Shown here one piece after another: positions 54,894 to 63,986 of a stretch of DNA of 64,000 bases (the stretch's first letter is position 1; every line of letters begins with the position of its first letter). A program made the translations under genes and the position numbers. This DNA comes from Alkalihalobacterium chitinilyticum (GTDB lineage Bacteria; Bacillota; Bacilli; Bacillales; Bacillaceae_F). The stretch lies in NCBI RefSeq assembly GCF_029028005.1, contig NZ_JAOTPO010000002.1, positions 407,981 to 471,980 on the forward strand. The letters run 5' to 3'. The notes under the pieces were generated by a model. The model had not been told where the DNA came from and made no database searches. It saw only the letters and a list, made by a program, of their open reading frames with translations.

Positions 54894-55146
54894 TATAATT
54901 TTTGTTGCTTTGTGCTAGGAGGGGTTGTAGGAAAGAGAAAGCAGACTCATCTTGTATAAATGGAAAAAAGGTGAGGAAACGTAAGAGAAACCGATAAATG
55001 TAACCACATACGGTAATAATTAGGTTTTGTTAACTTCTTAAACAATTTATAGCTGCGGATCGTCATGTAGCAGTTATTAAGATGAAGTTTTTTGAAATTG
55101 AAGGGAGGGACCTTACGTTCAAGCATGACTTGATCGTAAGGGGAAC
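54894..55146 (+). promoter_or_regulatory. opuD promoter and long leader
   Basis: A TATAAT at 54894-54899 is followed by a leader of about 240 nt, long for this genome. No known riboswitch class was recognised. It ends with a hairpin that includes part of the ribosome-binding site. Confidence 0.4.
55111..55141 (+). promoter_or_regulatory. Hairpin overlapping the opuD ribosome-binding site
   Basis: CCTTACGTTCAAG and CTTGATCGTAAGG form a 12-bp stem with one T-T mismatch and a CATGA loop. The 3' arm contains the AAGG of AAGGGG, 5 nt before the ATG. Formation would limit translation. Confidence 0.6.
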
Positions 55147-56874
55147 ATGGAAAAGTATACGTACAATACTAAAAAGCCAGGCAGTGTTTTTGTCATATCA
55201 GCTGTTTTAGTAAGTTTATTTGTTTTATGGGGTGTATTCGCACCTGGTGGATTAGAAGAAACAGCAAGTGATTTATTAGCAACAACCATCCAAAACTTCG
55301 GTTGGTTCTACATGATTGTTACAGCGATCTTTATTGCATTTGTTTTATTTTTAGCGATTAGTCCATTCGGTAAAATGAAACTGGGAAAGCCGGATGATAA
55401 ACCGGAGTATTCCTATTATACATGGATCGGAATGTTATTTTCAGCTGGTATCGGTGTCGGGTTTGTTTTCTGGGGAGTTGCTGAGCCAGTTCTTTATTAT
55501 ATGGACCCACCGTATGGGGTTACTCCAGAAACGGTGGAAGCAGCTAATATGGGTTTGCGTTATGCAGTGTATCATTGGGCATTACACCCGTGGGCGATCT
55601 TTGGTTTAGTTGCTTTAACATTAGCATACGTTCAATATCGTAAAGATCAGCCAGCCCTCATTAGTTCTGCGTTTTATCCTATTTTAGGTAACCGTATTAA
55701 CGGTTGGTTTGGTCGCGGTATCGATATTTTAGCCGTTCTAGCTACTTCTACAGGTGTCGCAACAACTTTTGGTTTAAGTGCGATGCAAATTACAGGAGGA
55801 CTATCCTACTTAACACCAATTCCAAATAATACATCGACACAGCTAGTTGTTATCCTTATCGTGACTATATTATTTATGTTTTCAGCTGGGACTGGATTAA
55901 ATAAAGGAATTCGAATTTTAAGTATAACGAACTTAACCATTGCTGCTATTCTCTTATTATTTATGATTATCTTCGGCCCAACACTTTTTATTGCTGAAGG
56001 AGTTGTAACGACATTAGGTGGATATATCTCCAATATTATCCCAATGAGTTTAACGATGACTCCATTTGCTGACAGTGTATGGTTAGGGGCATATACCATT
56101 TTCTTCTGGGCTTGGCATATTTCATGGGCTCCTTTTATGGGTCTATTTATAGCCAGAATTTCAAGAGGACGAACGATACGTGAGTTCGTCTTTGGCGTCC
56201 TATTTGTACCATCGCTTCTTGGGTTAATTTGGTTTACAGCTTTCGGTGGAACAGCACTGCACCTGCAACGAGAGACAGGAAGCAACATTGCTGAAATCGT
56301 CATGAATAATGTCGAAGTAGCGTTATTTGCAACGCTTGCCGAGTTACCGTTAGGTGCTGTAATGAGTGTTCTGTCTGTGTTGCTAATTATTATTTTCTTC
56401 ATTACTTCTGCAGACTCGGCTTCATATGTATTAGGAGCTATGACTTCTAGAGGAAGCTTAGCGCCTGCATTGTATGTTAAGTTGATCTGGGGCTTATTAA
56501 TTGCAGCAACAGCAAGTGTTCTCTTATTAAGCGGGGGCTTACAAGGTTTACAGACGGCTTCCATTATTGCTGCTCTCCCGTTTGCTGTCATTATGCTGAC
56601 CATGGCTGTCTCGATGTTTTTAATGATTAGTAAAGACTATCGAGCCATAACAAAAAAGAAACGTACGAAACAAATTGAAACGATTAAAGAGGAAGTTCGG
56701 GAAGAAATGAAAGAAGACATCTACGATGAACTAAAAGAAGAGATGCTAGAAGAAGTTAGAGATGAAATTAAAGAAGAAGTTCTGGAAGAGTTTAAGGAAG
56801 AAATATATGAAGAAATGAAAGAGGAAATTCTAGAAGAAATTGAAACAGATGAAGGGAATTCTAAGAAAGAATAA
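55147..56874 (+). CDS. opuD: BCCT-family glycine betaine transporter (OpuD-like)
   Basis: 575 residues, 12 hydrophobic segments, with the family's W-rich core (WHISWAPFMGLFIARIS near residues 324-340) and GxGxGxV-type SAGIGVGFVFWGVAEP near 97-112. The C-terminus from about residue 515 is a charged helix of Glu-Glu-x-x-type repeats (EEMKEDIYDELKEEMLEEV...), far longer than is usual and resembling osmosensing tails of BetP-type carriers. Imports betaine or related osmolytes. Regulation by the leader hairpin is inferred. Confidence 0.92.
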   Translation: MEKYTYNTKKPGSVFVISAVLVSLFVLWGVFAPGGLEETASDLLATTIQNFGWFYMIVTAIFIAFVLFLAISPFGKMKLGKPDDKPEYSYYTWIGMLFSAGIGVGFVFWGVAEPVLYYMDPPYGVTPETVEAANMGLRYAVYHWALHPWAIFGLVALTLAYVQYRKDQPALISSAFYPILGNRINGWFGRGIDILAVLATSTGVATTFGLSAMQITGGLSYLTPIPNNTSTQLVVILIVTILFMFSAGTGLNKGIRILSITNLTIAAILLLFMIIFGPTLFIAEGVVTTLGGYISNIIPMSLTMTPFADSVWLGAYTIFFWAWHISWAPFMGLFIARISRGRTIREFVFGVLFVPSLLGLIWFTAFGGTALHLQRETGSNIAEIVMNNVEVALFATLAELPLGAVMSVLSVLLIIIFFITSADSASYVLGAMTSRGSLAPALYVKLIWGLLIAATASVLLLSGGLQGLQTASIIAALPFAVIMLTMAVSMFLMISKDYRAITKKKRTKQIETIKEEVREEMKEDIYDELKEEMLEEVRDEIKEEVLEEFKEEIYEEMKEEILEEIETDEGNSKKE

Positions 56875-57079
56875 TGAGCTAAGAGACTGACATACCGTTA
56901 GTCTCTATTTCTTTTGAACTTATAATAATTAGTTAAGTTCGTTTGTCATTGAGTTCTATTTATAGCCTTTTGGTGACCTTTACCATGTAAATATGAATTT
57001 TATATGAATAAGTTAGATTTCGAAAGAAAAGGGGAGAAAACCGGGGATAAACTTGGATGAAATACGCTTACATGGATGT

Positions 57080-57107
57080 TTGAGTATTTTAGAAATCGTG
57101 ATACAAT
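57080..57107 (+). promoter_or_regulatory. Sigma-A promoter of the SulP gene
   Basis: TTGAGT at 57080-57085, a 16-nt spacer and TACAAT at 57102-57107. Confidence 0.6.
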
Positions 57108-57176
57108 GCACTTCGTTATGTGCGGACCTGATTTTCTAAGGAAGGAAAATCAACAATCTAAAGATAGAGGTGTAAA

Positions 57177-58625
57177 ATGAATATCGAGACAATAAAAAAT
57201 GAATGGTTTGGTAATGTGAGAGGAGATGTACTTGCTGGGATAGTAGTAGCACTTGCCCTTATTCCAGAAGCGATTGCGTTCTCCATTATCGCTGGTGTTG
57301 ACCCAATGGTTGGGTTGTATGCCTCTTTTTGTATTGCTGTTGTCATTGCATTTGTCGGTGGACGACCAGGGATGATTTCCGCAGCAACAGGAGCCATGGC
57401 ATTATTAATGGTTACACTTGTGGCAGAGCACGGGCTTCAATATTTATTAGCAGCTACAATTTTAACGGGTATTATACAAATCTTATTTGGTGTTTTTAAA
57501 CTAGCTCGCTACATGAAGTTTATCCCTCGTTCGGTAATGATCGGATTTGTAAATGCATTAGCTATTTTAATTTTTATGGCCCAGTTAGAACAATTCGTTG
57601 ATGCGACTTGGGTCATGTATGCACTAGTTGTAGCAACATTAGTTATTATTTATGTTTTACCGAGATTTACAAAGGCAGTTCCTTCTACATTAATAGCGAT
57701 TATAGTCATTACTACTTTCGTTATTTTAACAGGAACAGGTGTTAGAACGGTAGGAGACATGGGTGAATTAACTCAAGCTCTTCCGATGTTCTTAATTCCG
57801 CAAATTCCGTTAACATTAGAAACATTAATGATTATATTCCCATATGCTTTAGCGTTAGCTATTGTAGGTCTTCTAGAGTCTTTATTAACTGCTCAAATTG
57901 TAGATGATATGACAGACACAGAAAGTGATAAAAATAAAGAAAGTCGTGGACAAGGTATTGCAAATATAGTTACGGGCTTCTTCGGCGGAATGGCCGGCTG
58001 TGCGATGATTGGTCAATCGGTTATTAACGTGAAGTCGGGAGGTCGTGGAAGATTATCAGCATTAGTTGCCGGTGTGTTCCTCATGATCCTAATTGTAGCT
58101 TTAGGAAACCTTGTGGTACAAATACCAATGGCGGCTCTTGTCGGGGTCATGATTATGGTTTCGATTAGTACGTTTGATTGGAACTCTGTACGAACGTTGC
58201 ATAAAGTACCGAGAACAGATGCAGCTGTTATGGTCGTTACAGTTGGAACGGTTGTCATTACTCATAACCTAGCAATTGGTGTATTCGCAGGGGTACTGCT
58301 AAGTGCGATTTTCTTCGCAGGAAAAATTTCGAAAGTTAAAGTTTCAGCAGAAGTCATTAATCAAAAGAAAACGTACTATGTGCAAGGACAAATTTTCTTT
58401 GCTTCTGTGACTGACTTCGTTGCTGCATTTGACTATAAAGAAAATATGACAGAAGTTATTATTGATTTAAGTCAATCTCACTTATGGGACGACTCAGCTG
58501 TTGGAGCGATCGATAAAATTAAATATAAATTCGAACAAAATGATATCGATGTGAAGTTCATCGGACTAAATAAAGATAGTACAAACTTAATGAACAAAAT
58601 TGGTGGCATGTCTTCAGGCCATTAG
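57177..58625 (+). CDS. SulP-family anion transporter
   Basis: 482 residues: about 12 membrane segments (start [20 protein letters not shown]) and a C-terminal STAS domain (about 385-482: [20 protein letters not shown], then [13 protein letters not shown]). AGATAGAGGTG precedes the ATG. SulP members carry sulfate, bicarbonate or other anions; the substrate here cannot be told. It lies with osmotic/ion genes, not with the PAPS operon, so there is no evidence that it serves sulfation. Confidence 0.9.
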   Translation: MNIETIKNEWFGNVRGDVLAGIVVALALIPEAIAFSIIAGVDPMVGLYASFCIAVVIAFVGGRPGMISAATGAMALLMVTLVAEHGLQYLLAATILTGIIQILFGVFKLARYMKFIPRSVMIGFVNALAILIFMAQLEQFVDATWVMYALVVATLVIIYVLPRFTKAVPSTLIAIIVITTFVILTGTGVRTVGDMGELTQALPMFLIPQIPLTLETLMIIFPYALALAIVGLLESLLTAQIVDDMTDTESDKNKESRGQGIANIVTGFFGGMAGCAMIGQSVINVKSGGRGRLSALVAGVFLMILIVALGNLVVQIPMAALVGVMIMVSISTFDWNSVRTLHKVPRTDAAVMVVTVGTVVITHNLAIGVFAGVLLSAIFFAGKISKVKVSAEVINQKKTYYVQGQIFFASVTDFVAAFDYKENMTEVIIDLSQSHLWDDSAVGAIDKIKYKFEQNDIDVKFIGLNKDSTNLMNKIGGMSSGH

Positions 58626-58638
58626 AGATCTTTAAGCG

Positions 58639-58672
58639 TAGGGTCATCCTTTTATGGATGGCCTATTTTTTT
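58639..58672 (+). terminator. Terminator of the SulP gene
   Basis: TAGGGTCATCC and GGATGGCCTA stem (near-perfect) with TTTTTTT after. Confidence 0.82.
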
Positions 58673-58858
58673 ACAACAAAGGCTGACAACCTGTGAGTAT
58701 GTGTTATAACAACCACGTTATCGTTTAAGGGCATGTGGGATATCTAACAAGCTATGGGAGAGGAATAGAAAACAGTGCCAGCCTCTTGAATGAGTATGAT
58801 TAAAAGGGTGTTATGAAACTGCAGAAAACTATGTGGAACTCGAAATGTAAAGAAGTAA

Positions 58859-59512
58859 TCACCACATATCATCATACAAACGTCGATCGGCTAATACGGT
58901 ATCAATTGGGCATTCTTCAGCATCACGACCATATTGCCATGCCCAAACATTCGCTTCACATGGCGGTTTGGCTGGTGTAAAGCGTTGGGGGCGATTTTGT
59001 TTCGTCGTCGTTCCAGGTTCTGGTTCTGCACTCCAGAGGACAGACTGGACTTTTACTCGTTCACTATTCTCGACAGCAGTACAATATGCATCACTAAAAG
59101 GTCCTTCAAGAGGATCATGGTAAAAACCAGGTTTATAACCACTTGGATAAAAGGCATCTACCCATCCGCGGATCCACGCTTCATCAACATCAAAGAAATT
59201 TTCGATATTGGCAAAAATTCGAACTCTGGTGGGGAAGCCAAGTCTTCTTGCATGGAATATTGCATTGGCAGCTGTAATTTCACCGGTACGGTATCCAACC
59301 GCTTCTAAAAATTCATTATAAATGGGCATGACTCTAATTCCGTTCCCTCTTAAACGTTGAATTTCTTCTGATGTTAACCCATCACTTACATTCGGTATCG
59401 TTGTTAAGTATCTGCCCCAATATTCGGGCTTACCAAAGTTTTCAAGGACGCAATCATATAAGGCAGGAGTTACGGCCGCTGCTGAATCAACACCCCAAAT
59501 ACTTCTCGCCAT
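58859..59512 (-). CDS. DUF1906 glycoside-hydrolase-like protein
   Basis: 217 residues, no signal peptide. GVDSAAAVTPALYDCV, then YWGRYLTT and FANIENFFDVD, are the TIM-barrel pattern of Rv2525c-like/DUF1906 proteins, which resemble glycoside hydrolase 25 lysozymes. WAWQYGRDAEECPIDTVLAD ends the domain. Possibly acts on spore or cell-wall glycans, but the catalytic residues are not established for this family. Confidence 0.85.
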   Translation of the reverse strand: MARSIWGVDSAAAVTPALYDCVLENFGKPEYWGRYLTTIPNVSDGLTSEEIQRLRGNGIRVMPIYNEFLEAVGYRTGEITAANAIFHARRLGFPTRVRIFANIENFFDVDEAWIRGWVDAFYPSGYKPGFYHDPLEGPFSDAYCTAVENSERVKVQSVLWSAEPEPGTTTKQNRPQRFTPAKPPCEANVWAWQYGRDAEECPIDTVLADRRLYDDMW

Positions 59513-59640
59513 CTAATCACTCCTCACTTGTTATGCGGATTTACAATTGAAGAACATCTATTTTATATCATATCGTTGGAAGTGTTGTACTATGACTAGT
59601 GAAGTGTTGTGATGTTTTGATAAGAATAATTACAGAAAAG

Positions 59641-59670
59641 AAAAAAGCCTGACCATAAATGTCAGCGCTT
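59641..59670 (-). terminator. Terminator of the histidine kinase gene
   Basis: On the minus strand, AAGCGCTGAC pairs imperfectly with GTCAGGCTT across ATTTATG, followed by TTTTTT. Confidence 0.75.
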
Positions 59671-59694
59671 TAATTGGGAAATTTGATGAAACAA

Positions 59695-60975
59695 TTAATA
59701 ATTATTGTTGTATAAAGGAACTATGATTTGAAAAGTAGTACCTGAACCGACTTTGCTATCAACAAGAATAGAGCCTTCCATATTTGAAATAATGCTAAAA
59801 CATACCATCATTCCAAGACCGGTTCCTTTAGACTTTGTCGTATAAAAAGGTTTTCCAAGACGATCTAACTCTTCTTTTGACATTCCAATACCCGTATCCA
59901 TTATCTCGATAACTGCCTTGTCCTTTTTAACAGATGTTGAAACATGCAAGGTTCCGCCATTAGGCATGGCTTCTATCGCATTTTTAAAAATATTGATTAA
60001 GCATTGCTGAAGCTTGCCTACATTTCCATAGATGACCGGTTCGTCTTCAAAGGTGCTGTTTACACAGATAGAATTCAAATTAGCAAAAGGGGTAATAACT
60101 TCAATCGCTGCACTAGCAACCTGATTCACCTGAATGACTTCCTCTTCTTCTTTTTGAGGTTTAGCTAATGAGAGGTAATCAGTAATTATAAACTGGGCGC
60201 GATCTAATTCTTTAAGCATAATAGAATAATAATTTCTGTTTTTGGGATCTACTTTTTCATCACTTTGGAACATTTGAATAAACCCTCGCACTACCGTCAT
60301 CGGGTTTCGGATTTCATGAGCAATGGAGGCTGCTAGTTCACTGACTAATTTCATTTGTTCCATACCTTCCATTTCCCTTTTTAAAACCATATGGCGTTGA
60401 TGGTGCTCTATAAAATAAATGGCTCCCCATATCGTAAAGGTAATAAATAAAATTGCTAATGTATAATAATGAAAAATTTCAGCTATTTCTACTGAACTAT
60501 AAATATGTAACAGGAGTAAGCCTGAAGCAACGATAATCATTGCAAATAAAGAAGAAAGAATTGTTCCGTATAATAATCTCTGTTTAAAGCTTCCTTTTCG
60601 GTAGAATGGAAGAAGATAGATCATAGTAATAAAAATAATACATTCGATAATCAAAAATGCGAACAGGCCATAATTAATACCGAGAAATAAACGAGAAAGA
60701 ATGATAAGGATACTCGTTACTATTCCAGCAGGTAAGCCGCCGTATAGGTAACTAAGAATTAAAGGAACAGCCCGCATATCGATTAAGAAAAGGTTATTCC
60801 CTATTAAAAACGGAAACAACATACAAAAAAAGGCAGGGATACTGAAAATAATGCCAATAAGAAGCGGTTGTATGCTAAATTTATATTGTTGAAGCCTTTC
60901 AACTAAGAAAAATTGATAGAAAAAAATAGTGACTATAATAAATAAAAAATTGAGTAGAAGTTCCTCGATACCCAC
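59695..60975 (-). CDS. kinB: KinB-like sporulation sensor histidine kinase
   Basis: 426 residues. Residues 1-195 have six hydrophobic segments of the 5TM-LytS-type sensor. The HisKA segment MKLVSELAASIAHEIRNPMT contains His220; N-box NIFKNAIEAM, G1 MDTGIGMS and G2 GTGLGMM complete the kinase. B. subtilis KinB has the same length, layout and near-identical phospho-acceptor segment (SELAASVAHEVRNP as I recall it). It would phosphorylate Spo0F to start sporulation. No kapB-like gene is visible next to it, so KinB is probable rather than certain. Confidence 0.8.
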   Translation of the reverse strand: MGIEELLLNFLFIIVTIFFYQFFLVERLQQYKFSIQPLLIGIIFSIPAFFCMLFPFLIGNNLFLIDMRAVPLILSYLYGGLPAGIVTSILIILSRLFLGINYGLFAFLIIECIIFITMIYLLPFYRKGSFKQRLLYGTILSSLFAMIIVASGLLLLHIYSSVEIAEIFHYYTLAILFITFTIWGAIYFIEHHQRHMVLKREMEGMEQMKLVSELAASIAHEIRNPMTVVRGFIQMFQSDEKVDPKNRNYYSIMLKELDRAQFIITDYLSLAKPQKEEEEVIQVNQVASAAIEVITPFANLNSICVNSTFEDEPVIYGNVGKLQQCLINIFKNAIEAMPNGGTLHVSTSVKKDKAVIEIMDTGIGMSKEELDRLGKPFYTTKSKGTGLGMMVCFSIISNMEGSILVDSKVGSGTTFQIIVPLYNNNY

Positions 60976-61216
60976 ATGCTGTCCCTCCTTGCTGAAAAGG
61001 AAAAAATACTTACCTTTTTATTAATAATATACCTTTTTCTGGCTGTTATCTATGATATTTTGTAGTGCTGATTAAATTATTTTTGTATTCCAAATATAGC
61101 AATTAATCTAATACAGTTTCCTGATGTAGAAATACTAGAAAGATAGGGGAAAAAGGGGAGTTAGGATTAACATAAAAAAAGGAACTTCACTATTTATGAA
61201 GAACTTTTTTAAGGAG

Positions 61217-61245
61217 TTGACATGGCAGTCTATATGTAGTATATT
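61217..61245 (+). promoter_or_regulatory. Consensus sigma-A promoter for tRNA-Val
   Basis: TTGACA at 61217-61222, a 17-nt spacer and TATATT at 61240-61245, 28 nt before the tRNA. Confidence 0.8.
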
Positions 61246-61273
61246 TATTTTGTCGCTAATAAAACTTACTTAT

Positions 61274-61349
61274 GATCCGTTAGCTCAGCTGGGAGAGCGC
61301 CACCTTGACAGGGTGGAGGTCGAGGGTTCGAGCCCCCCACGGGTCACCA
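61274..61349 (+). tRNA. tRNA-Val (anticodon GAC)
   Basis: A 76-nt cloverleaf. Acceptor GATCCGT/ACGGGTC (one G-T pair), anticodon stem CCACC/GGTGG with loop TTGACAG giving anticodon GAC, T-loop TTCGAGC, and encoded 3' CCA. The anticodon places it as valine. Confidence 0.92.
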
Positions 61350-61364
61350 TACATATGAAGCTTA

Positions 61365-61399
61365 AACCCCTTGCGTAGCAAGGGGTTTTGTTGTTTTTT
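61365..61399 (+). terminator. Terminator of the tRNA gene
   Basis: AACCCCTTGC and GCAAGGGGTT perfect 10-bp stem with a GTA loop, then T-rich to 61399. Confidence 0.9.
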
Positions 61400-61407
61400 C
61401 AGTTCCA

Positions 61408-61461
61408 CTACTTGACCACAATTTCCTCTTCAAACTTGCTTTGACCACATTTTGACCACAT
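61408..61461 (-). other. Possible vestige of an integrase C-terminus
   Basis: On the minus strand a frame reads MWSKCGQSKFEEEIVVK then stop. The WSKCGQ end resembles, from memory, the C-terminus of phage or element tyrosine integrases, which typically end next to the tRNA they use. A stop lies just upstream, so only this end remains. Confidence 0.3.
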
Positions 61462-61545
61462 TAATTTTTATATCAGTTTATACCAATTAATTCTGTATAA
61501 AGAGTAGAATTTCAACTAAGAAAGTCTTAAGTCTTTAATGCATAG

Positions 61546-61596
61546 TGGACGGATACTGCGCGACAAATGTGTCATTATTTAAGTAACGGAAGCGAT
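61546..61596. repeat. Diverged 51-bp dispersed repeat, copy A
   Basis: Aligns without gaps to 62156-62206 (shared GACGGA, ACAAAT, TTTAAGT and GAT cores, about three quarters identical by eye). Confidence 0.6.
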
Positions 61597-61608
61597 CCAA
61601 GAAGTAAT

Positions 61609-61668
61609 AAAAAAATCAACCCTGTATCAATGATTACTTGGTAATCTAAGATACAGGGTTGATTTTTT
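61609..61668. terminator. Bidirectional terminator-type palindrome
   Basis: AAAAAATCAACCCTGTATC and its perfect complement GATACAGGGTTGATTTTTT flank a 21-nt loop. T and A runs on both sides suit termination from either strand, including of the 55-residue gene. Confidence 0.88.
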
Positions 61669-61721
61669 AATTCAATGACTAACTGTTACTATAAATATTT
61701 AATTTAATCACCACTGTTCAA

Positions 61722-61889
61722 TCATTCGCACAATTCTTCGTCCATTTCGTCTAACAGCTCTATGATTTTTCTCATTTCATTTGCAGCATGTTCTTTAGTA
61801 TATATTTCGTCATATTCCAAAAAACTAAGCAACCGTATACATTTTAATTTCACTTCTACAATGCCCCATTTGTCAGATATGTTCTTCAT
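61722..61889 (-). CDS. 55-residue acidic helical protein
   Basis: ATG at 61889 after AAAGGAGG. Helical and charged, ending EEMDEELCE-like (LLDEMDEELCE). A terminator lies downstream. No family recognised. Small but with a perfect ribosome-binding site. Confidence 0.6.
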   Translation of the reverse strand: MKNISDKWGIVEVKLKCIRLLSFLEYDEIYTKEHAANEMRKIIELLDEMDEELCE

Positions 61890-62155
61890 TTATATTTCCT
61901 CCTTTCAAGAAAGTCATAATTAGAATAGTCGATTAGGTAATTTATATATACATGAGTTCCGTTTAGTAGATAGAAATCCTTACTTTTTTTTAATTGTGAT
62001 AAAAAGGTTATGAAAGATATTAGACATAATTTAACTTTAATGGATTTTTATAATGAAAGAGAAAGACAAAAACACAGATTTATTTGTTACAACGATACTG
62101 GTAACGAAATATAATTTTTTAAGGCGGTCACTTCAAAATTGATCGTTTTTCGTAT
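61890..62155. other. Intergenic, no gene recognised
   Basis: AT-rich region upstream of the 55-residue gene (its promoter on the minus strand) and before repeat copy B; no coding sequence or RNA gene seen. Confidence 0.4.
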
Positions 62156-62206
62156 TTGACGGAAACTGTGTAACAAATATCTTCATTTTTAAGTTAGGAA
62201 AGTGAT
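62156..62206. repeat. Diverged 51-bp dispersed repeat, copy B
   Basis: Partner of 61546-61596. Confidence 0.6.
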
Positions 62207-62223
62207 ATAAGATTGGGAATGAT

Positions 62224-62251
62224 GAGAGGCCTAAGTGGTCTCTTTTTCTGT
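62224..62251 (+). terminator. Hairpin with T run, orphan
   Basis: AGAGGCC/TGGTCTCT stem (with a mismatch) followed by TTTTTC. No obvious upstream gene, so it may be left from a lost one. Confidence 0.55.
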
Positions 62252-62409
62252 TACAAGCCACAAAGCAATAAAGAAATTTGATATGGTGGAATTGGAATTT
62301 CTTTAAGTCAAGCGTCTATTCATGGTTCAAATGGTGGAAGGATTTTTTATTGGAAAAAAGTAGTTTGTGAGATAAACTTTTAATATAAGGAAATATATGG
62401 AGGATTGCA

Positions 62410-63132
62410 ATGAATTTACAAGAGGGCATTGATTTATACATTCAAGCAATGAAAGATATACAAAAATCAATAAACCAACTTCAAGGAGAAAGGTTCTTAA
62501 AGAACCACCAAAAGACCTTGCTTTTTAGTCTTTTAGAGACAATCTCCAATGGAGTTTACGGAGATAGATACCGTAATACAGATAGGTTCAAAAGATTCAT
62601 AATGGAGTTTTGTGAATGGGAAGACGCAGAAAGAGTGAGCCTTCAACAATTGGTATTACTTCTTGAGAATACACAAGAACATGAGTTTCAAAGATTAAAG
62701 AAACACGTTTCTAAAGGAATAGATCGTTACCCACCTGCAAGTGCAACTCCATTTAGTTGTGATTCTTCATTAAAGGAAATAAAAGACTTAATGCCTAAAG
62801 GTATTACTTCAATCATGGGTGTGGATATACACACTCTTACTCATGTAAACCTCTTGTGGAAATATCGTAATAGTTTAGTACATGAAGCAAGATCAATTGG
62901 TGCTCAAGAGTTGTTTGATCATGTTGACTATCCACATTATGTTCATTTCACAATGTTAGAAAAAGACGGTCAATGGGAAGTGTGGAAAATCTCTTACCCT
63001 ATCCAATTCTTCAATAATCTCATTGAAAAAGCATTGGTAAGTGTGAGAGAGAAATTGATTGAAATGGAACATGATCCACGCAGTAATTATGACTTTGGAG
63101 AACTTTGGGTGAAGTCAAAGCAAATGAAATAG
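62410..63132 (+). CDS. Hypothetical protein with a HEPN-like RNxxxH motif
   Basis: 240 residues, ATG after GGAGG. Mostly helical, with LLWKYRNSLVHEAR near residues 148-161: the R-N-x3-H pattern seen in HEPN-type RNases and abortive-infection proteins. The preceding region (FSLLETISNGVYG) is also helical. Followed after 14 bp by a small membrane protein gene. A defence or toxin role is inferred from the motif and the accessory setting only. Confidence 0.6.
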   Translation: MNLQEGIDLYIQAMKDIQKSINQLQGERFLKNHQKTLLFSLLETISNGVYGDRYRNTDRFKRFIMEFCEWEDAERVSLQQLVLLLENTQEHEFQRLKKHVSKGIDRYPPASATPFSCDSSLKEIKDLMPKGITSIMGVDIHTLTHVNLLWKYRNSLVHEARSIGAQELFDHVDYPHYVHFTMLEKDGQWEVWKISYPIQFFNNLIEKALVSVREKLIEMEHDPRSNYDFGELWVKSKQMK

Positions 63133-63146
63133 AAGGGGATAAGACA

Positions 63147-63465
63147 ATGGACTTAATTTTAAAATATTTTGCCGGTCCTTTAATAGCTGCTGCACTCACG
63201 ACTTTTTTCGTTTGGTTAAAAGAAAGTAAGAGTGAGAAAAAACAAACATTTACAAAAGTAACCTATGAGCAACTTACAAAGGTGTACAATAAATTGTTCA
63301 TTCTTTATTACAAATACAATCATCTTGGAAATCAAAGAGGTTGAAAAAACCTATGACGTTACACCAGACGGGAAAGAATTAACACGTCCTGTACCCTCAA
63401 TTGAGGGTTTCGATCCTTGGAACAAGTTAATTAAGGGGTTCAATAGACAGACAAGTTTATTTTAA
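63147..63465 (+). pseudogene. Small N-terminal-membrane protein gene, probably frameshifted
   Basis: Starts at an ATG at 63147 after GAAGGGG. It reads one membrane helix (LILKYFAGPLIAAALTTFFV) and a basic helix, and stops at 63344 after 65 residues. The +1 frame continues with protein-like sequence (EVEKTYDVTPDGKELTRPV, then IEGFDPWNKLIKGF) to 63465. The joined form would be about 105 residues, so a single-base frameshift near 63300-63335 is likely. Function unknown; next to a HEPN-like protein. Confidence 0.5.
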
Positions 63466-63541
63466 AAAAACTACAAAATTATTTACCAACTCTACTACTA
63501 TTGATGATTATGTTAAGGTAAAAAGAGAAGGGGGCTTTAAA

Positions 63542-63793
63542 ATGAGAGTTCACTATATTGAAGGTACATTAGAAGAAATTAAAGAAAACAAAAGAAGTTA
63601 TAGTGTTGACAATCTATATGTGCGAATTGGTGAAAAAATAAAGTTAGGTTTAACATTGTGCGAAGTAGTTGATATTGTACACTACCCTGATGAGTTTGGC
63701 GAATATAGAGTAGATGTTTTTGTGAAAGTAATAAAAAAACTCCCTGAAACATTTTGGGATAGAAACTTATTGGATATATTTAAAAAGAAATGA
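63542..63793 (+). CDS. Small hypothetical protein
   Basis: 83 residues with GAGAAGGGGG upstream of the ATG. Beta-rich start (MRVHYIEGTLEEI) and a C-terminal helix ending DIFKKK. No family recognised; probably part of the accessory stretch. Confidence 0.6.
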   Translation: MRVHYIEGTLEEIKENKRSYSVDNLYVRIGEKIKLGLTLCEVVDIVHYPDEFGEYRVDVFVKVIKKLPETFWDRNLLDIFKKK

Positions 63794-63986
63794 AGCACAG
63801 ATTGTGAAAAGTACTTATACTAACGGGAGCTTATTTTGAAGAAGGAAACCGTAAAAGAAACAGAAGCAATTGCTGCGCAGCATTCCTGTAGTGCGTTAAT
63901 TTTGACTTTGAAAAAAATAGAGCCCCTCAGTAAGATATGAGTATAGACACCACTCTAAAACTCAACCTTAAGGAGGAAGCTCTTAT

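Noticed and set aside
55147..55147. A c-di-AMP (ydaO) riboswitch in front of the betaine carrier
   Set aside because: Leader searched by eye for the conserved elements; none found.
57177..58625. SulP transporter as sulfate supplier for the PAPS pathway
   Set aside because: Far from the operon, with a vegetative-type promoter, and SulP substrates vary; no evidence for this link.
61196..61378. A 60-codon open frame across the tRNA (DPLAQLGERHLDRVEVEGSS)
   Set aside because: It is the translated tRNA-Val sequence, a known spurious product; the tRNA explains the DNA.
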